Source: Bifidobacterium breve DSM 20213 = JCM 1192 (GTDB lineage: Bacteria; Actinomycetota; Actinomycetes; Actinomycetales; Bifidobacteriaceae). From it: a stretch of DNA of 64,000 nucleotides. Positions within the stretch are counted from its first letter, which is position 1, and every line of letters begins with the position of its first letter. Below are positions 55,683 to 64,000 of the stretch, in pieces. The notes beneath the pieces are model-generated. The model worked only from the letters and a program-made list of their open reading frames with translations, ran no database searches and was not told the DNA's origin. Both the position numbers and the translations under genes were made by a program. Location of the stretch: the NCBI RefSeq assembly GCF_001025175.1, contig NZ_AP012324.1:1116001-1180000 (forward strand), written 5' to 3'.

Positions 55683-56000
55683 ATGCCTTGGTGGATATGG
55701 CCGATTCTGGTTCTGTTCATGTTGGCCATGATTGCGGCCGGACTAGTATATGCGGGACTACATGGATTCCATGCCGTGCAGGATATCGCGGAGATTGGCG
55801 GTAGACTTGGCGAGCGCGTCTCCAAAATGGGGGAGCCCGGCGATTCCACAGAGGAGAGCGAACCGCCGCTGTTCACGCAGCCGCTGAATGTGGCGCAGGA
55901 ACGCTATGTCGACGCCCATGCAGAAGTGATACAGCGCAAGAACGTCACTCGCGAACGCCATATCGCGGCTTGGAACAGGTGGAAGCAGTTCAACAAGTAG
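55683..56000 (+). CDS. Small single-helix membrane protein, TatA position
   Basis: A 105-residue protein with one N-terminal membrane helix (about 5-26) followed by an amphipathic stretch (GFHAVQDIAEIGGRLGERVS) and a polar tail. It lies exactly where tatA and tatC lie in mycobacteria, but it lacks the TatA hinge FG motif and no tatC is present, so I do not call it TatA. Linked tightly to both neighbours (12- and 20-bp gaps), so it belongs to one operon. Confidence 0.7.
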   Translation: MPWWIWPILVLFMLAMIAAGLVYAGLHGFHAVQDIAEIGGRLGERVSKMGEPGDSTEESEPPLFTQPLNVAQERYVDAHAEVIQRKNVTRERHIAAWNRWKQFNK

Positions 56001-56020
56001 ACGACTAGTCGGAAAGCATC

Positions 56021-58609
56021 ATGGCACGTCACCCTCACCATCAGGAAGGCGATTCTTCCCGAACGCTTAGTCCTGCCCAGCGATACGCATCATTCCAGAA
56101 AGCCAATAAACACAGAGCATCGGTCGCGGCTCGTTTTGCCGCTACACTGCCGTTCGATCTTGACGATTTCCAGACCGAAGCCAACGACGCATTGGAGGCC
56201 GGCAGCAATGTGCTGGTCGCCGCACCGACCGGCGCAGGCAAAACCGTGGTAGCCGATTTTGCCATCTATCTGGCTCAGGAACGCAACGTCAAAGCGTTTT
56301 ATACCACTCCTATCAAGGCTCTCAGCAATCAGAAATACCATGATCTGGTAGACGTATACGGCCCGGATAAGGTAGGCCTGCTCACCGGTGACACCTCGAT
56401 CAATTCCGAGGCGGACATCGTGGTGATGACCACCGAAGTACTGCGCAATATGCTCTACGAGCATTCCACCACGCTCACCGCACTGCGGTATGTGATTCTG
56501 GACGAGGTGCATTACCTTGCCGACCGCTTCCGCGGTCCGGTTTGGGAAGAGGTCATCATTCACCTGCCCAAGACGGTGAAAATCGTGGGATTGTCTGCCA
56601 CGGTGTCCAATGTGGAGGATTTCTCCAACTGGATCGCATCCGTGCGCGGCGAGACCAAGCTGGTCATCAGCGAGCATCGCCCGGTGCCGCTTGAACAGCA
56701 CGTCATTGTGCAGGCGGATGAACAAACCGAGCCGGAGGTGCTGGATCTGTATCGCAGGGACGGCAACGGCAACAAGACCACGAAGCTCAACGCCGAGTTG
56801 ATCAACCGACTCGACCAACTGGACCGCAAGGCGGCACGCCGCCGTGGTGAGGAACGGCCCGACAAGCGCAGGGGATTCAAAGGCAAGGGCGGAAAGGGGC
56901 ACAAGGATCGCGTACCACGCCCGGAGCGACACACGCCTCGCCGTTGGGCCGTGGTCGACGAGCTGAACTTTCTGGGCATGCTACCCGGCATCTACTTCAT
57001 CTTCTCGCGCAACGGCTGTGATCAGGCGGTCGAGCAGTGCATCAATGCCGGACTGGAACTGACCACCGATGAGGAAGTGACCAGGATTCGCCGCATCGTG
57101 GACGAGATGATGGAAGGTCAGCTCACCCAAGAGGATCTGAAGGCGTTGCAGTTCTCCAAGTTCCGATTCGCTTTGGAAGAAGGATTCGCCTCACATCATG
57201 CCGGCATGATCGCCCTGTTCCGCCAAATTGTCGAGCGCCTGTTTGAAGAGGGCCTCGTCAAAATGGTGTTCGCCACGGAAACGCTGGCGCTGGGCATCAA
57301 TATGCCGGCACGCTGCGTGGTGGTTGAGAAGCTGGAGAAGTTCGACGGCACCGGTCACGTGGGTTTGACTCCCGGCGAGTTCACACAGCTGACCGGACGT
57401 GCCGGCCGACGCGGCATCGACACCATCGGCCATGCCATCGTGGTCGACCATCATGGATTCGTGCCCGCCACGGCCGCGGCATTGTCTTCCAAGCGTGTGT
57501 ATCCGTTGCATTCCAGCTTCCGTCCGACGTTCAATATGGCGGTGAATCTGCTTAATTCCAGCGACTATGGGACCGCACGAATCACCTTGGATCAGTCTTT
57601 TGCCCAATGGGAAGCCAATGAATCCGCCTGGCAGCTGGAATCGCAGATCAACACGCTCACCAATGCATTGACCGGATACGAACAGGCGTTCGCCTGCAAT
57701 CATGGCGATTTCAAGCAGTTCATGACGTTGCGTATGGAGCTCAGCGACATCGAGAAGGATGGCCGCCGCAAACTCAAGCACGAGGTGTTCCTGACCGATC
57801 AGGACAGATCTCGCGCTTTCCAGGACCTCGACAAGCGCATCCAGAAGCTGCGCAAGGCCGAGCACGCGCATCCATGCCGCAATTGCCCCGACCTCCAGCA
57901 GCACCTCAAATGGGGGCACCGCTGGGCCCGTGAGACCCGGGAACTCAATCGGGTGAAGTATCGTTATGACTCGCGTACCGGCTCTGTGGCACGTCAGTTC
58001 GACCGTATCTGCGACATCCTTACCCAGCTCGGCTATCTGGAGCGGCATGATGACGGCAACGGCCGTATCGACGTGACCCTGACCGAAAAAGGCCTGCTGT
58101 TGCGCCGTATTTACAGCGAGCATGATCTGGAACTCTGCGAGGCGCTGCTTGCCGGCACTTTCGACAAGCTCGATGCCAACGGGCTGGCCGCGGTACTTTC
58201 CTCGCTGGTGTACGAGGCCAGGCGTGGCTCGGACGGCGAACCACGGCATTATCCGGGCGGCATTTCCGGCCCTATCGCCATCGCATCGTCCAAACTGCAA
58301 GGCATCTGCGCGGATATCAACATCCTGTGCGAGGATCACAGCCTGGAAGAAATGCACCAGCCGGACTTCGGCATCGTCGACATCATGTACGAATGGGCCG
58401 ACGGCGGTTCGCTGGGTGCATGCCTGTACGGCACGGACATGACCGGCGGCGACTTTGTGCGCACCGCCAAACGACTGGCCGACGTACTGCAGCAAATCGC
58501 CGTGGCGCAGCCATTGCCGTTCGATGGGGGAGAACGGTTGGCGGATATCGCCCATGAAGCGGCTGATCGTGTGAACCGCGGAGTCGTGGCCTATTCCGGC
58601 GTCGATTAA
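56021..58609 (+). CDS. helY: Ski2-like superfamily II helicase HelY
   Basis: The 862-residue RNA helicase has the Q-region FDLDDFQTEANDAL, motif I APTGAGKT (68-75), Ia TTPIKALSNQKYHD, motif II DEVHYLAD (about 161-168), motif III GLSATVSN, motif V (ATETLALGINMPARCVV) and motif VI QLTGRAGRRGID. It resembles Mtr4/Ski2 proteins with a C-terminal helical domain. In actinobacteria HelY is assumed to work in RNA processing or decay. The ATG at 56021 is 20 bp after the small membrane gene. Confidence 0.94.
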   Translation: MARHPHHQEGDSSRTLSPAQRYASFQKANKHRASVAARFAATLPFDLDDFQTEANDALEAGSNVLVAAPTGAGKTVVADFAIYLAQERNVKAFYTTPIKALSNQKYHDLVDVYGPDKVGLLTGDTSINSEADIVVMTTEVLRNMLYEHSTTLTALRYVILDEVHYLADRFRGPVWEEVIIHLPKTVKIVGLSATVSNVEDFSNWIASVRGETKLVISEHRPVPLEQHVIVQADEQTEPEVLDLYRRDGNGNKTTKLNAELINRLDQLDRKAARRRGEERPDKRRGFKGKGGKGHKDRVPRPERHTPRRWAVVDELNFLGMLPGIYFIFSRNGCDQAVEQCINAGLELTTDEEVTRIRRIVDEMMEGQLTQEDLKALQFSKFRFALEEGFASHHAGMIALFRQIVERLFEEGLVKMVFATETLALGINMPARCVVVEKLEKFDGTGHVGLTPGEFTQLTGRAGRRGIDTIGHAIVVDHHGFVPATAAALSSKRVYPLHSSFRPTFNMAVNLLNSSDYGTARITLDQSFAQWEANESAWQLESQINTLTNALTGYEQAFACNHGDFKQFMTLRMELSDIEKDGRRKLKHEVFLTDQDRSRAFQDLDKRIQKLRKAEHAHPCRNCPDLQQHLKWGHRWARETRELNRVKYRYDSRTGSVARQFDRICDILTQLGYLERHDDGNGRIDVTLTEKGLLLRRIYSEHDLELCEALLAGTFDKLDANGLAAVLSSLVYEARRGSDGEPRHYPGGISGPIAIASSKLQGICADINILCEDHSLEEMHQPDFGIVDIMYEWADGGSLGACLYGTDMTGGDFVRTAKRLADVLQQIAVAQPLPFDGGERLADIAHEAADRVNRGVVAYSGVD

Positions 58610-58722
58610 CCTTTGCTTGGCCGGCTACACCGGTCAGTCACTAGCGAACAGCGGAATAGAAGCCAAGTCCGAACTGTTGCGTAAATTAGTACGGTCGAAG
58701 ATTTTTCAAGGAGGATGCCAAT

Positions 58723-59070
58723 ATGGCAGAACGTAGCCTCAGGGGCATGAGCATCGGCGCGAAATCGCTGGAGTCCGATGACAACGTGGATTTCGCCGCG
58801 CGAAACGATGTGGCGTATGTGTGCCCTAAGGGTCACCGCACTATTCTGCCGTTTGCGGAAGGTGCCGAGATTCCTGACGAGTGGGAATGCCGCTGCGGTT
58901 CCGTGGCCCATCGCGAAGGCGATGACGACCGTGAGGCCGATGAGATCACCAAGCCGACCCGTACGCACTGGGACATGCTGCTGGAGCGTCGTAGCGAGGA
59001 GGAGCTCGCCACGCTGCTCGAGAAGCGTCTGCAGATGCACCGCGACGGTTGGATTCCCGATTACGAGTGA
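58723..59070 (+). CDS. rbpA: RNA polymerase-binding protein RbpA
   Basis: A 115-residue actinobacterial transcription factor that stabilises the sigma-A holoenzyme. It has AERSLRGMSIGAKSLESD at the N-terminus, a core with VCPKGH and WECRCG (two Cys pairs for a metal or zinc-like fold, about 34-65) and the C-terminal sigma-interacting helix (RTHWDMLLERRSEEELATLL). ATG 58723 follows TCAAGGAGGATGCCAAT. Its own terminator follows. Confidence 0.96.
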   Translation: MAERSLRGMSIGAKSLESDDNVDFAARNDVAYVCPKGHRTILPFAEGAEIPDEWECRCGSVAHREGDDDREADEITKPTRTHWDMLLERRSEEELATLLEKRLQMHRDGWIPDYE

Positions 59071-59090
59071 GCCAACAACACGTGAACTTG

Positions 59091-59115
59091 ATGCCCAGTC
59101 AAACCGACTGGGCAT
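59091..59115 (+). terminator. Terminator after rbpA
   Basis: A 10-bp perfect stem (ATGCCCAGTC / GACTGGGCAT) with a 5-nt loop. The tail is AATCATTG, a weak T-run. Confidence 0.8.
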
Positions 59116-59178
59116 AATCATTGCTGAAGCAATCTTGCGAACATGAACACCATAGTGAAACAGGGGAGTGGACCTCAT

Positions 59179-59898
59179 ATGGCACAGCATCCGAGGAACG
59201 TGGTCCTGCTGGACCTCGACGGCACGCTTACCAAGTCCGACGGCGGCATCATCGCATCCGTCATCAAGACGTTCGAGGAATTGGGTCGCCCGGTTCCCGA
59301 CGATGCCGAGCTGCATCGTTTCATTGGTCCGGCCATCATCGAATCGCTGCGACGCAACCATGTGCCGGAGGAGGAGCTTGACCGGGCGGTCATCATCTAC
59401 CGCAGCTACTATGCGGATCGCGCCGTGTTCGATGATCCGAACGAGCCCGGCAACAAAGTTCCCGGCCGCTTGGTGAACGTCGTGTTTCCCGGTATCCGCG
59501 AACAGCTGCTCAAGCTGCGTGCCGACGGCTATTATCTGGCGTTGGCCAGCTGCAAGCCCGAGTACCAATGCGTTCCGATCTGTGAGCATTTCCATCTGAC
59601 CGAATTGCTGGATGGCATTTATGGCGCTTCCAAGGACAACTCTCGCTTGGATAAGGATCAGGTCATCCGTTATTGCTTTGACAAAATCGGTTTTGATGCT
59701 TCGGCAGGGGATAAGGCCGTGATGATCGGCGATCGCTACACCGACATCGATGGCGCACACGCCTGCGGGCTGGACACCATCGGCTGCCGTTGGGGTTACG
59801 CCCCGGCCGGCGAGATGGAAGAACACGGCGTTTACGAGATCATCGAGAAGCCCGAGCAGATCGAAGAAGCCGTAAACCGTTATTTTCAAACGCACTGA
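59179..59898 (+). CDS. HAD-superfamily hydrolase, phosphoglycolate-phosphatase-like
   Basis: The 239-residue protein has motif I LLDLDGTLTKSDGG, a small helical cap (about 20-85), motif II ALASCKP and motif IV MIGDRYTDIDGA. This pattern fits the Gph/PgmB subfamily I. The ATG at 59179 follows AGGGGAG; the ATG at 59143 lacks a ribosome site. The next gene overlaps closely. Substrate unknown. Confidence 0.88.
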   Translation: MAQHPRNVVLLDLDGTLTKSDGGIIASVIKTFEELGRPVPDDAELHRFIGPAIIESLRRNHVPEEELDRAVIIYRSYYADRAVFDDPNEPGNKVPGRLVNVVFPGIREQLLKLRADGYYLALASCKPEYQCVPICEHFHLTELLDGIYGASKDNSRLDKDQVIRYCFDKIGFDASAGDKAVMIGDRYTDIDGAHACGLDTIGCRWGYAPAGEMEEHGVYEIIEKPEQIEEAVNRYFQTH

Positions 59899-59921
59899 AA
59901 CACAACGGCGAGGACTTCTTC

Positions 59922-60146
59922 ATGATGGGATGCGATGAAGCCTGCGCCGCGGCCTTCGACATGGTTTTCATCGGTTTGCCGTTGCTGTCGCTGTATGAGA
60001 TTCCCATGCTGATATGGTTCATTTGGCGAGCATTCCACTGGAAACGAAATGACAAGGATTGGCTGAAAGGCACGGCGATTCTTGCAATTGCGGTGGTCGC
60101 TCCGGTGCTCCTTTGGCTGTCGGCCTGGTATGCGTGGACTAGTTGA
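59922..60146 (+). CDS. Small membrane protein of unknown function
   Basis: A 74-residue protein starting at ATG 59922 (or 59925) 23 bp after the HAD gene. Two hydrophobic helices (about 14-33 and 48-70) are joined by a basic stretch RAFHWKRNDKDW. I do not recognise it. It is probably co-transcribed with the HAD gene. Confidence 0.6.
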   Translation: MMGCDEACAAAFDMVFIGLPLLSLYEIPMLIWFIWRAFHWKRNDKDWLKGTAILAIAVVAPVLLWLSAWYAWTS

Positions 60147-60196
60147 TACAGGCGACTGAATCCTCGTCAAGGATAACTAATCTGACATAACGTACA

Positions 60197-60604
60197 TTAT
60201 CGGATTCCAGTGTCATCGTCGTTCTTACGTACAGAGGCACCAATACGCCGATCCATTGCAGTCTCCGAAGCGTTGCGCGCCTGGAAATACATGGCGACGT
60301 TCTCCAGCAACACCAGAACGAATACGATGACAGCTGCGGGCAACTGCGCTGCGTCGCAGAAATCTCTCAGACGCACATCCATGGAATCCGCGAGAAAAAC
60401 GAAGATAGGAAACGGTATCAGCGCCATTACAAACGACAGAAAATGCATTTTGACCATGGACCAGTCAACCGGCTCAGTCGCCGGACGCTTTGCCCGCGGC
60501 GTGAATATGTGGCCTCGACCTATCGTGAACGTGATAATGACGACGGCCATAATGACGGCGACGAGCCAGAGCACGATTGGCAGGAACCCAATGACTATAC
60601 CCAT
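60197..60604 (-). CDS. Membrane protein of unknown function
   Basis: A 135-residue protein with three hydrophobic segments (about 5-29, 51-70 and 88-108) and a charged C-terminus ending RRIGASVRKNDDDTGIR. It resembles the two-gene tail of small membrane proteins common next to actinobacterial housekeeping genes, but I cannot assign a family. Its codon use is less biased and its base composition more AT-rich than its neighbours. Confidence 0.65.
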   Translation of the reverse strand: MGIVIGFLPIVLWLVAVIMAVVIITFTIGRGHIFTPRAKRPATEPVDWSMVKMHFLSFVMALIPFPIFVFLADSMDVRLRDFCDAAQLPAAVIVFVLVLLENVAMYFQARNASETAMDRRIGASVRKNDDDTGIR

Positions 60605-60670
60605 TGCATCAATCCTTCAGCACTGTGTTCTGCAAGATTACTCGATCATTGCACGCCCATAATGAAAAAA

Positions 60671-60696
60671 CGACCTGCCGGAAACCCGGCAAGTCG
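60671..60696 (-). terminator. Terminator after ftsR
   Basis: On the minus strand CGACTTGCCGG ... CCGGCAGGTCG (one mismatched pair, short loop) is followed by TTTTTTCATT. Confidence 0.9.
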
Positions 60697-60720
60697 CCAT
60701 CATACAAACCTGCTGCGAAA

Positions 60721-61353
60721 TCAAGCGGCCTCACGCTGTAGACGCTGCGCCTCAAGCTTCTTGCGCATACGCATGGCGGTCAATTCGTCAATCGGACGAT
60801 TCATGGAAACCGTCATCGGCTTGTCATCAAGATCGACGTAATCCTCATCCTCCAGAGCGGTTTCAATCTGATGCCACAGTGAGCCGACCGACACGGCGAA
60901 CACGGCCTTGCCGCTTTGCAGCAGCTCAAGCATCTGCTCGCTGGTCGTGCATTCGTGCACGTTCTGGCCGTCGCACATGATGGTCACGTTGGCCAGCTGA
61001 TCGGTGGTGTGCTGGGTAAGGAAGCCGATGGCTGCAGTCACGTTCTGCAGATTCACGCCGGCATCCAGCAGCTTCTTGGAGACGGCCAGAATCACCACGT
61101 CCTTGAACGAATACAAACGACGGGAACCGGATCCGTGCGATGGCGTGATGGACGGTTCGACAATCTGCTTGCGTGCCCAGTAATCGAGCTGACGATACGT
61201 GATGCCCGCAACCTTGGATGCCACGGTACCGCGATATCCACGCTTGATTTCCTCGGAATCGGCGTTGGCGAACAACTCCCCCTGGATAGCGCCATCATTG
61301 AGATCTTCACGCTCATCAAGCGGAATATGAAGATGCAGCTCGGTCCGGCTCAT
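60721..61353 (-). CDS. ftsR: MerR family regulator FtsR
   Basis: A 210-residue MerR-type protein. The winged HTH begins at about residue 40 (GYRGTVASKVAGITYRQLDY, then SHGSGSRRLYSFKDVVILAV). This arrangement and its place next to garA match mycobacterial Rv1828 and corynebacterial FtsR, which activates ftsZ. It is the last gene of the minus-strand cluster that runs from the window edge. Confidence 0.9.
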   Translation of the reverse strand: MSRTELHLHIPLDEREDLNDGAIQGELFANADSEEIKRGYRGTVASKVAGITYRQLDYWARKQIVEPSITPSHGSGSRRLYSFKDVVILAVSKKLLDAGVNLQNVTAAIGFLTQHTTDQLANVTIMCDGQNVHECTTSEQMLELLQSGKAVFAVSVGSLWHQIETALEDEDYVDLDDKPMTVSMNRPIDELTAMRMRKKLEAQRLQREAA

Positions 61354-61431
61354 CTCGGCTCCCCTAACTCACACTGGTGTAATCACACGATTGCAATTCT
61401 TCACCAAGTGTAACCCCACATAATGTGTCGG

Positions 61432-61875
61432 TTATTGGGAGACAAAGGCAGATTTCGTGAAGAACACCAGACGGAACTTGCCAATCATGATTTCATCGCC
61501 GTTTTTAAGCACCGCCTGATCAACGCGCTGACGGTTCACATAAGTGCCATTGAGGCTTCCGGCATCGATAACGGAATACTGGCCATTGACCCGGCGGAAC
61601 ACGGCGTGCTGCCGGGATACGGTGGAATCGTCCAGCAGAATATCCGCTCGGGGATCGCGACCAACAGTGATTTCATCCTCATCAAGCAGATACCGCGAAC
61701 CAGACACCGCTCCCCTGGTCGAGATAAGCAACGCCGTCCCCTCGGACAGGCGTGTAATGGTGTCCAAATCCTCCTGAGTCAGAGGACGGTCGCCGGTTGC
61801 GGTAACGGGCAATACGTTAATAGCAGGCAATCCAATGATGGTGGTTTCGCCTGCGCTAGGAATCGGATCAGTCAT
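61432..61875 (-). CDS. garA: FHA domain protein GarA/OdhI-like
   Basis: A 147-residue protein with a C-terminal FHA domain (about 52-140): VGRDPRADILLDDSTVSRQHAVF with the phospho-peptide-binding Arg, Ser and His, and SLNGTYVN. The N-terminus keeps the GETT phosphorylation motif (residues about 9-12) of GarA/OdhI, the target of PknB/PknG-type kinases. In relatives unphosphorylated protein inhibits oxoglutarate dehydrogenase. It overlaps no neighbour and stands directly after DUF881. Confidence 0.9.
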   Translation of the reverse strand: MTDPIPSAGETTIIGLPAINVLPVTATGDRPLTQEDLDTITRLSEGTALLISTRGAVSGSRYLLDEDEITVGRDPRADILLDDSTVSRQHAVFRRVNGQYSVIDAGSLNGTYVNRQRVDQAVLKNGDEIMIGKFRLVFFTKSAFVSQ

Positions 61876-61881
61876 AGCTTC

Positions 61882-62703
61882 CTATTCTACCGTCTTTGCA
61901 TACTTATTTTGCGTAGCTTCACGCACTTCATCAATAATGACGTTATCGGAGGCTTCGACATTAACATTAGCTCCATACTTGACCTGCAGCTGGGCGCCCA
62001 CTCCCCCGGCGATGTCAACTGCGTTGGAAAGCTCCTGCGGATTGCCGATGGCCTTGACCACATACGGAGGTTTGATGGCCGTGCCATCGGAAATCAGCCC
62101 TTCGTCAGCATCTTGAATATAGGTCGATGTGACAACGCGAACCTCGTTGATGGCAATGACTTCGGCGCCGGCATTGCGCAGCTCCTCGATGAGGTTGAAC
62201 ATGATCGAAGCGTCGATTCTGGATGTCGAACCGCGGCTGACCGTAACCGTAATACCCTTGCCCTTGGCTGGGAGCCGGCCGGAAATCAGACCACTGGTTT
62301 CCTCGTTCTGCTTGGCGATCTTACGCGCCTGTTCCTGCTCGTTGGCAGCCGACTTCAACGAGTTCAGCTGGCTGGTCAGCTGGGTTTTGCGCTGCTCGAG
62401 GTTGGATATCTGCGTGTTCGACTCGTTGAGCAGACGAACCAGCTCGTTCTCATCCATCGTTTCATAGGTGGATTTGGTGTTGTTGATCTGACTCATGTAG
62501 GCAAAGCCCAGCAATGCGCACATCAGCATGATGAAGATCGACGATATCAGTCGGGAACGATCGGAATTCCGGTTCAGGTTCTTACGCGGCTTTTTGCGTA
62601 TAGTGGGGAACGAACCAGTTTCCATGCGGTCGTTCGCCTTATCTTGGGCATGCTGGTCATGCATTTTGTCCAGCATGTTGTTTGATTTAGCCCTTCGTAC
62701 CAT
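61882..62703 (-). CDS. DUF881 family protein
   Basis: A 273-residue protein with one N-terminal helix (about 50-70), a coiled-coil-like segment (ENELVRLLNESNTQISNLEQ, about 83-125) and the DUF881 domain in the C-terminal half (AINEVRVVTSTYI, GLISDGTAIKPPYVVKAIG). Homologues neighbour sbp and garA in mycobacteria and are thought to be cell-envelope or division proteins. The stop and start lie 1 bp apart from sbp. Confidence 0.88.
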   Translation of the reverse strand: MVRRAKSNNMLDKMHDQHAQDKANDRMETGSFPTIRKKPRKNLNRNSDRSRLISSIFIMLMCALLGFAYMSQINNTKSTYETMDENELVRLLNESNTQISNLEQRKTQLTSQLNSLKSAANEQEQARKIAKQNEETSGLISGRLPAKGKGITVTVSRGSTSRIDASIMFNLIEELRNAGAEVIAINEVRVVTSTYIQDADEGLISDGTAIKPPYVVKAIGNPQELSNAVDIAGGVGAQLQVKYGANVNVEASDNVIIDEVREATQNKYAKTVE

Positions 62704-62704
62704 A

Positions 62705-63037
62705 TCAGCCTCGGAAGATGAACCGGCGAATGGCGGACACGTTGGAGAAGATACGGATGCCGAGCACTACAATGACGGCGGTCTGCAGCTGCGAGCCGAC
62801 GCCAAGCTGATTGCCGAGGAACACCAGCAAAGTTGCCGTCAGCACGTTGGCCAGGAACGATATGACGAATACACGGTCAGAGAAGCTTCGTTCAAAGTAC
62901 GCGCGTGCAGCGCCCAGCAGTGCGTCGATGGCGGCCACCACCATAATCGGCAGATAGGGTTGCAAGACGACCGGAATGTCCGGCTTGACAAACACACCGA
63001 TTACCACGCCGATAATCAGACCTAGGACGGCTGCCAT
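62705..63037 (-). CDS. sbp: Small basic family protein (DUF1290)
   Basis: A 110-residue membrane protein with three hydrophobic segments (about 3-18, 25-42 and 60-80) and the family core MAAVLGLIIGVVIGVF and PYLPIMVVAAIDALLGAARA. It overlaps the upstream DUF881 gene by 1 bp. Bacillus Sbp sits near ftsAZ, in keeping with a link to division. Confidence 0.93.
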   Translation of the reverse strand: MAAVLGLIIGVVIGVFVKPDIPVVLQPYLPIMVVAAIDALLGAARAYFERSFSDRVFVISFLANVLTATLLVFLGNQLGVGSQLQTAVIVVLGIRIFSNVSAIRRFIFRG

Positions 63038-64000
63038 TATTCGTTCCTCTCTGCGTATTGGGTTTCGCCAGCCACTGCTGCCTCAAGTGTAATCGAATTG
63101 GACTTGTTTACCTGCGGATAAATACCTGCTTGTTTGAAGGAATCGTACAGGCTTGCCAGATTCTTTGATCCCATAGCTTCGGCCAACGTGTTCTTGTCTC
63201 CGATGGCTTCAATGGTGTACGGGCTTTCGATGGCATTCACGCCAATGAGAATATGTCCACCCGCCTTACGGATGGAGGTCTGTGCACCGAGCCTATTGCC
63301 GTTGATGGAGATGGCTTCGGCTCCATTTTGGAACATCAGCGATACCAGCTGCTGCAAATCAAGATCCGTGACGACGCGAATCTTGCTGGTGGTACCCACT
63401 CTGGTGGAGGTGGATTGGTCGGACTGGCTCGCCGCAATAGGATCGGCCAATGTCATGGTGATGCCTTCACCGGTGACGGCCACGGCACCGGTGACCAATT
63501 CATCCTGAATCAGCGTGTCGCTTTTGACCTTTCCGGAGACCTTCTTCGACTGCTCGTCAACTTGGGCCTTGACTGCATTCACATCTTTGGTGAGCTGTTC
63601 GATTTGCGCATTGCGGTTTTCGAGTTGGTCGGCCAACGTCTGACGCACCTGTTTGCGCGGATCGGACTGCAGCTGCTGGACGAACAGGCACCCCGCAAAC
63701 CCGACACCGACGCAAATCAGGAAAACGATAATGCGATTGAACCAGATGGAAAATACAGATCGCTGCTCATGGACCAGTCTCGAATCGGAGAACATGGGAT
63801 CCATCGGACGGTTCACGAGATCGTCGATGAGTTGCAGGGAATCATCGTTGGTTTTACGGCGACGGCGTCCGCGAACGGCCGTGGCATCATTGGGAGACAA
63901 CGCATGGTGGGATTTCACAGACCGAAATGCACGGGAAAAAATGGCACGACGGCGTACTGGCTCATTCTCTTCTGGTACGGGGAATGAGACCGGCGCTGTG
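63037..64000 (-). CDS. DUF881 family protein, 5' end probably beyond window
   Basis: The visible GTG at 63918 gives 293 residues but has no ribosome site, and the frame stays open to the window edge, adding PVPEENEPVRRRAIFSRAFR-type sequence that looks like coding. I therefore treat the gene as incomplete at its 5' end. One helix (about 59-80 from the GTG) is followed by a coiled coil (DQLENRNAQIEQLTKDVNAV) and the DUF881 domain (EAISINGNRLGAQTSIRKAG). It heads the DUF881-sbp-DUF881-garA-ftsR cluster. Confidence 0.85.
   Translation of the reverse strand, partial: TAPVSFPVPEENEPVRRRAIFSRAFRSVKSHHALSPNDATAVRGRRRRKTNDDSLQLIDDLVNRPMDPMFSDSRLVHEQRSVFSIWFNRIIVFLICVGVGFAGCLFVQQLQSDPRKQVRQTLADQLENRNAQIEQLTKDVNAVKAQVDEQSKKVSGKVKSDTLIQDELVTGAVAVTGEGITMTLADPIAASQSDQSTSTRVGTTSKIRVVTDLDLQQLVSLMFQNGAEAISINGNRLGAQTSIRKAGGHILIGVNAIESPYTIEAIGDKNTLAEAMGSKNLASLYDSFKQAGIYPQVNKSNSITLEAAVAGETQYAERNE

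Noticed and set aside
55683..56000. Small membrane protein considered as TatA
   Set aside because: The conserved Phe-Gly hinge of TatA is missing and there is no tatC in the window.
57191..58555. 454-residue minus-strand frame opposite helY
   Set aside because: It is a shadow of the strong helY coding frame; helicase motifs are complete on the plus strand.

Overview
The window is high-GC actinobacterial chromosome, almost certainly Bifidobacterium and most like the B. longum group. The grounds are adjacent transaldolase and transketolase genes of the bifid shunt, an eukaryote-type UDP-glucose pyrophosphorylase, a Cmk-Der fusion, and actinobacterial marker genes (whiA, rbpA, helY, a garA/ftsR cluster, a PafBC-like WYL regulator). 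Most of it is core chromosome. I see no prophage, complete insertion sequence or CRISPR array.

Layout. 1-6 kb: 5' part of nnr (YjeF-type NAD(P)HX repair), an ABC-F ATPase, a short-chain dehydrogenase, a decayed ECF vitamin-type transporter (S component fused to a probable EcfT tail, EcfA pseudogene) and an aminotransferase. 6-12 kb: uvrA behind a perfect LexA box, a long hairpin, and uvrC with two insertions. 12-19.6 kb: aroE-rapZ-whiA, then pgk, tpiA, secG, ldh and a HAD phosphatase. 19.6-24.6 kb: an XRE-AlaA fusion protein behind TTGAAC repeats, a 490-bp convergent intergenic region with an unexplained repeated motif, an unknown membrane protein, and brnQ behind four iterons. 24.7-28 kb: tal and tkt. 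28-34 kb: CIRCE-hrcA-dnaJ, a fructosamine-kinase-like gene, uppP, a PAC2 gene with an early stop, and five tRNAs. 34-41.4 kb: thrS, a HIT protein, yebC, ruvC, LexA box-ruvA-ruvB, yajC, apt. 41.4-48 kb: sucC-sucD, a PerM-like membrane protein, purH, a DUF3017 protein, an aquaporin. 48-53.6 kb: rluB, cmk-der, tRNA-Pro, a HAD phosphatase, ugpA. 53.7-60.6 kb: PafBC-like regulator, a small membrane protein, helY, rbpA, a HAD phosphatase and two small membrane proteins. 60.7-64 kb (minus strand): DUF881-sbp-DUF881-garA-ftsR.

Functional links. uvrA and ruvAB each have a perfect LexA site, so excision repair and branch migration appear to be SOS-controlled, and the PafBC-like protein suggests a second damage-response arm. 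pgk, tpiA, ldh, tal, tkt and ugpA belong to central sugar metabolism. Several conserved actinobacterial neighbourhoods are present with members missing: yvcK and gap near whiA, secDF after yajC, tatAC beside helY.

The most notable non-coding structure is (1) a dispersed palindromic repeat family, one copy of which lies in frame inside uvrC; (2) four 17-bp iterons about 31 bp apart upstream of brnQ; and (3) six copies of a TTGCAGGTAT motif, including a 24-bp perfect inverted repeat, between two convergent genes. All functions are read from sequence alone; no database search was run.
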